NCBI GenBank assembly: GCA_019313095.1
Contig: JAFDBU010000214.1
Location: 1 to 5,867 of the forward strand
DNA length: 5,867 nt
Reading direction: 5' to 3'
Source of the DNA: Deltaproteobacteria bacterium
Lineage (GTDB): Bacteria > Desulfobacterota > Desulfobulbia > Desulfobulbales > BM004
Positions 1-5,811 of this stretch are shown piece after piece. The position numbers were made by a program, and so were the translations under genes. The notes under the pieces are model-generated. The model had not been told where the DNA came from. It made no database searches and saw only the letters and a list, made by a program, of their open reading frames with translations. Each line of letters opens with the position of its first letter. Within the stretch, counting starts at the first letter, position 1.

Positions 1-1
1 C

Positions 2-700
2 TTGCCATCGGCAAGGACCTCGGTCAGCCGACCCATACCCTGGGGAAAACTGATCATTGCGGGCAGTTTTTTTTTTGGGCACTGCCTGCTGTTTGGTCTT
101 GGACTCTTTCCGCTTTTGCAGCAACCCCCTGATGACAGAACCATTCTCAAGTTCGAGGGCCCGAATGCCTGGAAAAACAGCATCGATGCTCAAACGCTTC
201 ATATCACCGGCATAAGTGCCGGTCAGGACAGCATCAACAAATGGCAGCAGGCCGGCGCCGAAACGGTAGGCGGCCCAGTCAGCGACAGTCTGTTCCTCGG
301 GGCGCGGTTTTTTCCAGAGATCGCCCAGGACCCGGAGCTTAACACCAAGTGAGACAATGTTGGACCGGAGTATTTTTTTAGGGTTCTGGGGGATCATGTT
401 CAGTTTACCATTCAAGCAGACATAGCGGACAAATTCATCCAGCGGAGCCTTCTGGGCTTCCTTGTCCAGGCCGGTATCAGCCAGGAGTTCTCGGCTGGCT
501 TCCACATTATCAAGAAAACCGTGGGCACCCCATTCGGCAAGATAGCCATCCTGCTTGAATGACCTTATGGCGCCGCCTGCAGCAGAGGTTTTTTCCAAAA
601 TGGTGATCCCGCCCTCAGGCAGGTATTTCCGGAGAAAGTGGGCGACTGTGAGTCCGGAAAGACCGCCGCCGATGATTATTGTGTCAGTTGAATTTTTCAT
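2..700 (-). CDS. hemG: Protoporphyrinogen oxidase, FAD-dependent (HemG/HemY type), N-terminal half, cut by left edge
   Basis: Reading leftward from ATG at 700 gives 233 open codons that run off the window. The N-terminus is a FAD-binding Rossmann fold: GGGLSG at residues 11-16, an acidic residue ending strand 2 (E36) and the conserved GG-x-IRS at 42-47. Further on, TGTYAGDMKRLSIDAVFP (160-177) and SFPQGMGRL near the visible end match the protoporphyrinogen oxidase pattern, not generic amine oxidases. Family members are about 460-480 residues, so roughly half is present. The enzyme oxidises protoporphyrinogen IX to protoporphyrin IX, the penultimate step of heme synthesis, usually at the cytoplasmic membrane. 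It starts 16 nt after the phosphoesterase stop, with AAAGG overlapping that stop as a weak ribosome-binding site, so co-transcription is likely. The symbol is uncertain: this FAD-dependent class is called hemG or hemY by different annotators. Confidence 0.88.
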   Translation of the reverse strand, partial: MKNSTDTIIIGGGLSGLTVAHFLRKYLPEGGITILEKTSAAGGAIRSFKQDGYLAEWGAHGFLDNVEASRELLADTGLDKEAQKAPLDEFVRYVCLNGKLNMIPQNPKKILRSNIVSLGVKLRVLGDLWKKPRPEEQTVADWAAYRFGAGLLPFVDAVLTGTYAGDMKRLSIDAVFPGIRALELENGSVIRGLLQKRKESKTKQQAVPKKKTARNDQFSPGYGSADRGPCRWQ

Positions 701-716
701 AAACGAGTTAAAACCT

Positions 717-1373
717 TTATGTAATTAAATTGATAGCCGCTGAAACTTCATTATTTTCGTACAAAATTTCAATATAGCCCCCTTGTTTCAACATACCCGG
801 GTTAAGCACCAGTGTTCTGCCAATATGATCCACTCCCCTTGATTCATGGATATGACCTGTAAGACAGAGAAGCGGCTGCGTTTCCTCGATAAATTTTCTT
901 ACAGCAGAACTGCCCACATGTCTTCCGTTAAGCAGCCGGTCCGTATTCGTCTGCAGTGGTGGTGTGTGGGACACAAGCATGAAATTATCCGCATCATTTA
1001 ACTGGTCAAGGCCTGATGCCAGAATAGTTGCAAGCTCCTCTTCACTGAATTCATATGGGGTATTGAAAGGTGTATAGTTTGAACCTCCCAAACCCATAAT
1101 GCCGAGACCTTTAATTCTTCTGCCCCTGCCGTGCAGGCTGATTTCGATATCCTCCAGATAGTCGGCAACGTTAGGCTGGTCCAGGTTGCCGGCCACAGCC
1201 AGTATGGAGCTGTTAACTGCAGACAGCCTGTTGAGCACCGATTCCGCATCCAGACTGGAGCCATAATTGGTGATATCGCCGGTTATGATGACATATTCGG
1301 CAGAGGCTATACCAGGGATATCTGCCACATCACCCGTATCCATATGAATATCCCCAAAAGCTATAATCCGCAT
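717..1373 (-). CDS. Calcineurin-like metallophosphoesterase, Icc-related
   Basis: This is a 218-residue protein with the full metallophosphoesterase motif set: GDIH (7-10), TGD (31-33), AGNLD (62-65), SHTPP (135-139), TGHIH (172-176) and a following NPG. The expected metal ligands D8, H10, D33, N63, H136, H174 and H176 are all visible. The GNLDQPNV and GLGGSN...TPFNTPYEFSEEE segments suggest the branch described as phosphoesterases related to Icc. Its substrate cannot be told from sequence; cyclic nucleotides or other phosphoesters are possible. It is probably cytoplasmic, with no signal peptide. I chose the ATG at 1373 because the protein then begins directly with the first beta strand (MRIIAFGDIH). 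The frame stays open to 1511, but that extension is low-complexity, has no family match and spans the likely promoter and operator. An ATG at 1424 is a possible intermediate start. It lies upstream of the heme oxidase gene in the same direction. Confidence 0.85.
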   Translation of the reverse strand: MRIIAFGDIHMDTGDVADIPGIASAEYVIITGDITNYGSSLDAESVLNRLSAVNSSILAVAGNLDQPNVADYLEDIEISLHGRGRRIKGLGIMGLGGSNYTPFNTPYEFSEEELATILASGLDQLNDADNFMLVSHTPPLQTNTDRLLNGRHVGSSAVRKFIEETQPLLCLTGHIHESRGVDHIGRTLVLNPGMLKQGGYIEILYENNEVSAAINLIT

Positions 1374-1449
1374 GAAAAAACTTTTCGATCCCTTTTGTTT
1401 TTGGTTAACCGTAACCTTAGTCATAAATATGCCCAAATAAGACGAATTC

Positions 1450-1477
1450 TTGACAGAGTGTACATGATGATTATCAT
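1450..1477 (+). promoter_or_regulatory. Candidate sigma-70-like promoter for htpG
   Basis: TTGACA (1450-1455), a 16-nt spacer, then TATCAT (1472-1477): a perfect -35 and a one-mismatch -10. The expected transcript start near 1484 would give a leader of about 118 nt before htpG. The -10 lies inside the palindrome, so a protein bound there should block it. Prediction by eye only. Confidence 0.45.
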
Positions 1478-1486
1478 CTTTGCCAA
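1457..1486 (-). promoter_or_regulatory. Candidate promoter for the phosphoesterase-hemG unit
   Basis: On the minus strand TTGGCA (complement of 1481-1486), an 18-nt spacer and TACACT (complement of 1457-1462) form a plausible promoter facing the phosphoesterase. The palindrome fills most of its spacer. Transcription would start near 1450, downstream of the long-ORF start at 1511, which supports a start at 1373 or 1424. The match is moderate. Confidence 0.4.
1465..1479. promoter_or_regulatory. Palindromic operator, Fur-box-like
   Basis: GATGAT-T-ATCATC is a perfect 6-1-6 inverted repeat. The 15-mer TGATGATTATCATCT matches 12 of the 14 specified positions of the 7-1-7 Fur consensus TGATAATnATTATCA. 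It sits between the -35 and -10 of the leftward candidate promoter and over the -10 of the rightward one, a typical repressor position. The downstream heme-synthesis gene makes iron control plausible. The regulator is inferred; another dimeric protein could bind. Confidence 0.45.
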
Positions 1487-1601
1487 AATTACTTGTATGT
1501 TTATCAATCACTTTAAAAGTTGTTCAGGGATTAATATTTAACAGGCAATTAATCATTAACTATTTGTAAAAAAACAATAAAAGATAATAGGAGACGGATA
1601 C

Positions 1602-3491
1602 ATGGCCAAGAAAAAAACCACAACCGAAACAAAGGAATTCCAGGCGGAAGTAAAGAAGTTACTCGATATCGTTATTCACTCACTCTATACCGAAAGAGAC
1701 ATATTTGTCCGTGAACTGGTTTCAAACGCTGCAGATGCTCTGGAAAAATTCAGGCATCAGAGCCTTTTGGAAGAGGAGGTGTTTGACAGCCATGTGCCCC
1801 TGGAAATAACAATTGATGTGGATGATAAAAATCATACTCTGACCATTATTGATACCGGCATCGGCATGACCCGGGAAGAACTAGAGGCGAATCTCGGCAC
1901 CATTGCCCATTCAGGCTCCAATACCTTTCTGGCAGAATTGGCCGAGGCAGCCAAAAAGGACATCAGCCTGATCGGCCAGTTTGGGGTTGGCTTTTATTCA
2001 GCCTTTATGGCAGGCCAGAAGGTAAGGGTGCTGTCGCGTTCCTATATTCCTGACGCAGAAGGTTATGAATGGTCCTCTGACGGCAGCGGCAGCTATACCC
2101 TGACGCCGGAAAAAGGTCTGCGGCGAGGCACCAAGATTATTGTTGAACTTAAAGATGATGCCCATGAGTTTGCCGATGAGGCAAAGATTAAGCAGATTAT
2201 CACGCAGTATTCCAACTTTGTTCCCTTCCCCATCAAGGTTAAAGGTGAAACGGTCAACACGGTTCAGGCCCTGTGGAAACGCAATAAAAATGAGATCAAG
2301 GAAGAGGAATATACGGAGTTTTACAAGTTCATCGGCAATGCCTTTGATGACCCCCGGTTCCGCTTGCATTTCACTGCCGATGCCCCGTTAGCCATAAATG
2401 CCCTGCTTTTTGTACCGCAGGAAAATATTGAACGGCTCGGCTTCGGCCGGATGAAATCAGGAGTGAATCTATACTGCCAGAAGGTGCTTATCGAACAGCA
2501 CAGCGAAAATATCCTGCCGGAGTGGCTGCGCTTTCTCAAGGGAGTAGTGGACAGCGAGGACCTGCCCTTGAATATTTCACGCCAGGCCCTGCAGGATTCA
2601 GCCCTGGTGGCAAAATTGAAGCAGGTTCTCACCAAGCGCTTTCTCAAGTTTCTCGAAGAACAGGCAAAAGAGGATGCGGAAAAGTACAACCAGTTTTTTG
2701 CTGATTTCGGCATTTACCTCAAAGAGGGCGCCACCATGGATTACGCCTATCGGGATGAGATCGCAAAGTTGCTGCGCTTCGAGTCTTCAAAATCAGAACC
2801 GGGCAAACTGATCTCCCTGACCGAGTATGTGGAACGGATGGCCGAAGGCCAGAAGGAGGTTTACTATATCAATGGTCCTTCCAGGGCGGCAGCCGAATCA
2901 GGGCCTTATGTCGAGGCCTTCAGGAAGAAAGATATCGAGATCATTTACACCCTGGAGCCCATCGATGATTTTGTCATGAACCATCTTGGCGAGTTTGACG
3001 GGAAAAAACTTATGTCTGCCGACCGGGCCGACCTTGACCTTTCAGCCATTAAAAGTGAAGAGAAGCCTGAGGATAAGGAAAAAGGAGCCTCTCTTGAACC
3101 GGAGGTGGTCAAGTCGCTTACAACCTGGATCAAGGATGCCCTGGCTGGCAGGGTCAAAGAAGTGATCGTCTCCAAGCGCCTGGTGGACAGCCCTGCCATA
3201 ATTGTGAACCCGGACGGCTACATGACAAGCACCATGGAACGCGTCATGCAGGCTGCCAGACTGGAAAAGGGCGAGCCGTTTCAGGAAACCGGCAGCAAGA
3301 ATCTGGAGATAAACACGGATCATCCGCTGATCAAACAGTTGTCCCTGCTGCGCGGCACCGATGAAGACTTTGCCAAAAATGTCATTGAGCAGATATTTGA
3401 TAATGCTCAGATCCAGGCAGGCCTCATGGTTGATCCGCGAAAGATGGTGGAAAGAAACTATAAGATCCTCGAACGGGCTACAAAAAGCTGA
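1602..3491 (+). CDS. htpG: Molecular chaperone HtpG (bacterial Hsp90)
   Basis: A complete 629-residue protein, close to the usual length (about 620-630). The N-terminal GHKL ATPase domain shows ELVSNAADAL (38-47, with E38 as the likely catalytic glutamate and N42 binding Mg-ATP), DTGIGM (84-89, D84 contacting adenine), the lid segment HSGSNTF (103-109) and GQFGVGFYSA (125-134). The middle domain carries LPLNISRQAL with the conserved ATP-sensing arginine R327. A short charged linker (about 485-497, rich in E, K and D) precedes the C-terminal dimerisation domain, and no MEEVD tail is present, as expected in bacteria. HtpG is a cytoplasmic ATP-dependent chaperone that remodels client proteins, often with DnaK. 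The start is supported by AGGAG 8 nt upstream and by the alignment-like N-terminus (EFQAEVKKLLDIVIHSLY). It appears to be transcribed alone from the divergent region; the next gene follows after 145 nt. No defects seen. Confidence 0.98.
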   Translation: MAKKKTTTETKEFQAEVKKLLDIVIHSLYTERDIFVRELVSNAADALEKFRHQSLLEEEVFDSHVPLEITIDVDDKNHTLTIIDTGIGMTREELEANLGTIAHSGSNTFLAELAEAAKKDISLIGQFGVGFYSAFMAGQKVRVLSRSYIPDAEGYEWSSDGSGSYTLTPEKGLRRGTKIIVELKDDAHEFADEAKIKQIITQYSNFVPFPIKVKGETVNTVQALWKRNKNEIKEEEYTEFYKFIGNAFDDPRFRLHFTADAPLAINALLFVPQENIERLGFGRMKSGVNLYCQKVLIEQHSENILPEWLRFLKGVVDSEDLPLNISRQALQDSALVAKLKQVLTKRFLKFLEEQAKEDAEKYNQFFADFGIYLKEGATMDYAYRDEIAKLLRFESSKSEPGKLISLTEYVERMAEGQKEVYYINGPSRAAAESGPYVEAFRKKDIEIIYTLEPIDDFVMNHLGEFDGKKLMSADRADLDLSAIKSEEKPEDKEKGASLEPEVVKSLTTWIKDALAGRVKEVIVSKRLVDSPAIIVNPDGYMTSTMERVMQAARLEKGEPFQETGSKNLEINTDHPLIKQLSLLRGTDEDFAKNVIEQIFDNAQIQAGLMVDPRKMVERNYKILERATKS

Positions 3492-3515
3492 ACAGCATAA
3501 GCCGTGATATATCTG

Positions 3516-3544
3516 TTGAAAAAGGGCAATGATCAGTATATCCT
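3516..3544 (+). promoter_or_regulatory. Candidate promoter for the lipoprotein-pcm-dedA unit
   Basis: TTGAAA (3516-3521), a 17-nt spacer, then TATCCT (3539-3544) in the gap after htpG. This would give a leader of about 85 nt. The gap also holds a short hairpin GTTC-GCCG-GAAC (3552-3563) without a T tract, so no clear htpG terminator is visible and read-through from htpG is possible. Confidence 0.3.
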
Positions 3545-3636
3545 CTGTGACGTTCGCCGGAACATTCTGTAAAAAAGCAGGCACTATCTGTTCCCGCCCT
3601 CAATTTAGGATGAAATTCACGGATGGAGCGTAATGG

Positions 3637-4014
3637 ATGAATAATAAATGGTATGGTATGGCTGTTGCCCTTTGTGTTGCCTTATTTATAGGCATGACCG
3701 GTTGTGCAAAAAAAAATGTCAGGCATCTGGCCTCTGATGTGTGCCTCATAACTCCGGAAGTATCTACCAAAGAGCAGGTTCTCACCTACTTGGGTCAGCC
3801 TGACGAGCAATATGAAATGGCGGACGGCAGTGAGATATGGTTTTACCATGAAGTGAAGAAATCACTTCTGAACAAAACTCCGTATATCGGGGACAGTCTT
3901 GGTGAGAAAAAATATGAAACGGTCAAGGTTACTTTTGCGGATGATATTGTCCAAACCTGCGTCTATCGTTCATTAAGTGAGGAGGAATTCCAGGAAGGCA
4001 GGGTGGCCGAGTGA
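3637..4014 (+). CDS. Small lipoprotein with BamE/SmpA-like segment
   Basis: A 125-residue protein. A basic start (MNNKW) and a hydrophobic stretch (about 8-19) end in the lipobox GMTGC, with C23 as the predicted lipidated residue. After processing it would be anchored in the inner or outer membrane. Residues about 41-72 (EVSTKEQVLTYLGQP, then DGSEIWFYHE) resemble the BamE/SmpA/OmlA-type repeat, in which a 'ST..EV...LG.P' helix leads into 'G.E.W.Y' strands. The segment could serve outer-membrane assembly or another envelope protein contact, but similarity is short and I do not assign bamE. GGAG at 3625-3628, 8 nt before the ATG, supports this start; the ATG at 3633 stops at once. Its TGA overlaps the pcm GTG start by 4 nt, so translation is probably coupled. 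Confidence 0.82.
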   Translation: MNNKWYGMAVALCVALFIGMTGCAKKNVRHLASDVCLITPEVSTKEQVLTYLGQPDEQYEMADGSEIWFYHEVKKSLLNKTPYIGDSLGEKKYETVKVTFADDIVQTCVYRSLSEEEFQEGRVAE

Positions 4015-4670
4015 GTTTATTTGCACCAGACTTTGCCAAAGCGCGGGCCAGGATGATAGATGAACAGCTGGTGCCCCGCGGCATTTATGATCCGAAAACA
4101 CTGGAAGCCATGCGCAAGGTGCCGCGGCATCTTTTTGTTGAAGAGGCCATTAAGGACCAGGCCTATGGTGACTTCCCGCTCCCCATCGGCAGAGGACAGA
4201 CAATTTCCCAGCCCTATATAGTGGCCCTGATGACCCAGGCGCTTGGTCTCAAAGGGCATGAATCGGTCTTGGAGATCGGCACCGGTTCCGGCTATCAGGC
4301 AGCCATTCTTTCCCAGATCTGCGAAAAGGTGTATACGGTTGAGCGCATTAATTCCCTCCTGGTTCAGGCACGAAAGGTTTTCGACTCACTGCACTACCTT
4401 AACATTCTGACCAAGCTGGATGACGGCACTAACGGTTGGCCGGAATATGCGCCCTACGATGCAATCATTGTCACAGCCGGCGGGCCTAAGGTTCCGGAGC
4501 CGCTCCTGGAGCAGCTGGCAGATCCGGGCATTCTGGTTATTCCGGTAGGCGACCGCGGAGTACAGGACCTGCGGGCTGTTACCAGAAAAGATGGAAAAAT
4601 TACAGAAAAAACCATTGAGTTTGTCCGTTTCGTCAGCCTGGTCGGTGATCATGGCTGGAAAAGCGGTTGA
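4011..4670 (+). CDS. pcm: Protein-L-isoaspartate O-methyltransferase
   Basis: A 219-residue protein matching the usual length. It uses S-adenosylmethionine to methylate isoaspartyl residues in aged proteins, starting their conversion back to aspartate. Motifs in order: MRKVPRHLFV (34-43); LPIGRGQTISQPYIVA (57-72), containing the substrate-side TISQPY with S66; the SAM-binding loop VLEIGTGSGYQAAIL (86-100); VERI (110-113) ending strand 2; DDGTNGW (137-143, family usually GDG..GW); and PYDAIIVTAG (148-157). The C-terminal VRFVSLVGDHGW fits the family. I take the GTG at 4011 because residues before M15 (RARMIDEQLVPRGI) correspond to the conserved family start; ATG 4053 would remove part of it. 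No strong ribosome-binding site is seen, consistent with coupling through the 4-nt GTGA overlap with the lipoprotein gene. Confidence 0.95.
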   Translation: MSLFAPDFAKARARMIDEQLVPRGIYDPKTLEAMRKVPRHLFVEEAIKDQAYGDFPLPIGRGQTISQPYIVALMTQALGLKGHESVLEIGTGSGYQAAILSQICEKVYTVERINSLLVQARKVFDSLHYLNILTKLDDGTNGWPEYAPYDAIIVTAGGPKVPEPLLEQLADPGILVIPVGDRGVQDLRAVTRKDGKITEKTIEFVRFVSLVGDHGWKSG

Positions 4671-4687
4671 TTCAGTCTGAAAAGATA

Positions 4688-5320
4688 ATGACTAAAACGG
4701 AAGCACCTTCAAACGAAAAGAGTGTTGCAAAAATAAGCTGGGTCAGACAGATATATGACAGATGTCTGGTTTGGGTTCAGTCCCCCTATGGGATCTGGGC
4801 CCTTTTTTTTATCGCTGTTGCTGAATCATCCTTCTTTCCAATACCCCCGGACGTCTTTCTCATGGTCCTCTGTATCGCAGTGCCCCCGAAATCCTTCCGT
4901 TATGCAGCCATCTGCGCAGTGGGGTCGGTTCTAGGCGGTATACTGGGTTACGGTCTTGGACTGGGTTTTATGGATACTGTTGGGGTCAAGATTCTTGAGT
5001 GGTATGGACTGCACGATAAATATGAAGTCGTACAGAATCTCTACCAACAGTATGATGCCCTGGCTGTCGGCGCTGCCGGATTTACGCCCCTGCCCTATAA
5101 ACTTTTTACCATTACAGCGGGGGCCTTTAAAATAAATTTTGTGACCTTTATCCTGGTATCGATTGTATCACGCTCGGCCCGTTTTTTCCTGGTCGCAGCC
5201 TTTATCTATAAGTTCGGCGCCCCGGTCAGGCAATTTATTGAGCGTTATTTCAATCTGCTGACTATTGTCTTTTTCATCCTGCTGATCGGAGGATTTCTGG
5301 TGATCAGGCTGTTTTTTTAA
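4688..5320 (+). CDS. DedA/VTT-family membrane protein, YqaA type
   Basis: A 210-residue integral membrane protein from the ATG at 4688. It has a polar N-terminus (1-32), then hydrophobic segments at about 35-66, 72-95, 125-147, 151-173 and 190-209. YGIWALFFIAVAESSFFPIPPDVFL (34-58, with E46) and GFTPLPYKLFTITAGAF (131-147) followed by SRSARFF (161-167) are the hallmarks of DedA-fold proteins, closest to the YqaA branch. The family sits in the inner membrane; some DedA members flip polyprenyl phosphate or phosphatidylethanolamine, but this protein's substrate is unknown. The frame extends to a TTG at 4667, which would overlap the pcm stop by 4 nt (TTGA) and add seven residues. I prefer the ATG, although neither has a strong ribosome-binding site. 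It is the last gene of the lipoprotein-pcm unit. Confidence 0.88.
   Translation: MTKTEAPSNEKSVAKISWVRQIYDRCLVWVQSPYGIWALFFIAVAESSFFPIPPDVFLMVLCIAVPPKSFRYAAICAVGSVLGGILGYGLGLGFMDTVGVKILEWYGLHDKYEVVQNLYQQYDALAVGAAGFTPLPYKLFTITAGAFKINFVTFILVSIVSRSARFFLVAAFIYKFGAPVRQFIERYFNLLTIVFFILLIGGFLVIRLFF
5282..5318 (+). terminator. Possible intrinsic terminator at the 3' end of the dedA-type gene
   Basis: CTGATC (5282-5287) pairs with GATCAG (5302-5307) around a 14-nt loop, followed after 4 nt by seven T (5312-5318) that run into the stop codon. The stem is short and the loop long, so termination may be partial. Confidence 0.35.
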
Positions 5321-5413
5321 GATGCCAAAATTTTTGAAATGAGCTAGAGTCTGGCGCCAGGAAATTACCTGAAGACGGTCATAGATGATCAGGACAACTT
5401 TGGAGGTATAAGC

Positions 5414-5530
5414 ATGTCAGCCCATGATAGTGAACACGCCCATCATGAACCTGAAGATGAAAACATTGGAGTAAAAGTCGGGATCTTTTTCATCCTGGTA
5501 CTGGTGGCACTCTACTTTATCGCTCTATAA
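5414..5530 (+). CDS. 38-residue single-span membrane protein, function unknown
   Basis: A small ORF of 38 codons plus TAA with an excellent ribosome-binding site, GGAGG at 5402-5406, 7 nt before the ATG. Residues 1-17 are hydrophilic, rich in His (H4, H8, H10, H11) and acidic residues; residues 22-38 (VGIFFILVLVALYFIAL) form one membrane span reaching the C-terminus, with K21 at the border. The expected topology is N-terminus in the cytoplasm or periplasm and a C-terminus buried in the membrane; with only K21 as a positive charge, orientation cannot be decided. Such proteins are often accessory subunits of membrane complexes, and the His cluster could bind metal, but no family is recognised. 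It lies 93 nt after the DedA-type gene on the same strand, possibly in the same transcript if the upstream terminator leaks. The sharp change from polar to hydrophobic and the strong Shine-Dalgarno argue for a real gene. Confidence 0.72.
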   Translation: MSAHDSEHAHHEPEDENIGVKVGIFFILVLVALYFIAL

Positions 5531-5562
5531 TCGAATGAAACATCTACATCTTCTTTCTCATC

Positions 5563-5595
5563 AGCTGAGCCGCGCTTAGCTACAGCTAATCAGCT
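5563..5595. repeat. Hairpin with alternative pairings downstream of the small membrane protein
   Basis: AGCTGAGC (5563-5570) pairs with GCTTAGCT (5574-5581) over a CGC loop, eight pairs with one G-U. The following AGCTAATCAGCT (5584-5595) can compete: TTAGCT (5576-5581) faces AGCTAA, and AGCTGA (5563-5568) faces TCAGCT (5590-5595). The hairpin begins 33 nt after the small ORF stop. No T tract follows on either strand, only a pyrimidine-rich TTCTTCCTT, so it may be an RNA-end stabiliser or weak terminator. Confidence 0.4.
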
Positions 5596-5628
5596 TCTTC
5601 CTTGAGCAGGAACAGCGAACGTTTATGC

Positions 5629-5777
5629 CCTGAGGTTGAGGGTGTATTCCTCGCAGCTTGCTGCAGGGTTTGTGAGCGCATTAGATAAAATCAATATCCT
5701 TACCTCAGGAGATTCCTCGTGGCTCGGAGTCTTCGCTTACCTGCCGCGGGGAGGTTCAATCTGTCAGAATTTTATCT
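5629..5777. repeat. Nested inverted repeats, REP/MITE-like noncoding element
   Basis: Several pairings lie in about 150 nt. CCTGAGGT (5629-5636) pairs with ACCTCAGG (5702-5709). Inside this is CCTCGCAGC-TT-GCTGCAGGG (5649-5668, one mismatch, one G-T pair). Next, CCTCGTGGC (5715-5723) pairs with GCCGCGGGG (5743-5751), nine pairs with two G-T. AGATAAAAT (5683-5691) is the exact inverse of ATTTTATCT (5769-5777). The two GC-rich stems share the same ATTCCTCG start (5647-5654 and 5712-5719). No ORF of note is present on either strand. Paired, similar GC hairpins are typical of REP-type or miniature transposable repeats, but only one copy is visible here. Confidence 0.45.
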
Positions 5778-5811
5778 CGATTATAATCAAGGGACAAGTC
5801 CACAAAGATCT

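Larger units (their letters stand above)
1374..1601. promoter_or_regulatory. Divergent intergenic region between phosphoesterase and htpG
   Basis: This AT-rich stretch of about 230 nt separates the two divergent units and carries their likely promoters. It contains a 13-bp palindrome at 1466-1478, overlapping candidate promoters on both strands, and a second inverted repeat, GATTAAT at 1529-1535 with ATTAATC at 1548-1554 (12-nt spacer), in the htpG leader. The htpG ribosome-binding site AGGAG sits at 1589-1593, 8 nt before the ATG. I see no CIRCE element (TTAGCACTC/GAGTGCTAA) and no convincing sigma-32 promoter. Confidence 0.6.

Noticed and set aside
2..352. Plus-strand open frame of 116 codons at the left edge
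   Set aside because: It is antisense to the protoporphyrinogen oxidase, whose frame has clear family motifs; the plus-strand product has no recognisable domain and no ribosome-binding site can be seen.
1450..1480. Sigma-32 heat-shock promoter for htpG
   Set aside because: CTTGACA resembles the -35, but no CCCAT-like -10 occurs at 13-15 nt; a housekeeping-type promoter fits better.
1374..1511. 46-residue N-terminal extension of the phosphoesterase
   Set aside because: It is encoded by the palindrome and promoter region and gives a low-complexity stretch (DDNHHVHS); the conserved domain begins at the ATG at 1373.
1131..1541. Plus-strand open frame of 136 codons
   Set aside because: Antisense to the phosphoesterase and running through the divergent promoter region; no family features.
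3042..3584. Minus-strand open frame of 180 codons under the htpG 3' end
   Set aside because: Opposite to strongly conserved HtpG coding sequence; the product has no coherent domain.
5351..5360. Perfect palindrome CTGGCGCCAG as terminator or operator
   Set aside because: Too short for a stable hairpin with a loop, no T tract after it, and no promoter hexamers placed around it; a 10-bp palindrome can be chance.
5590..5685. Minus-strand 31-codon frame (MRSQTLQQAARN...) within the repeat region
   Set aside because: It has no ribosome-binding site I can see, overlaps both hairpin regions and has no protein-like pattern; probably chance.
5531..5811. CRISPR array or tRNA in the structured intergenic tail
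   Set aside because: There are no regularly spaced direct repeats and no cloverleaf with a T-loop GTTCRA and acceptor stem.
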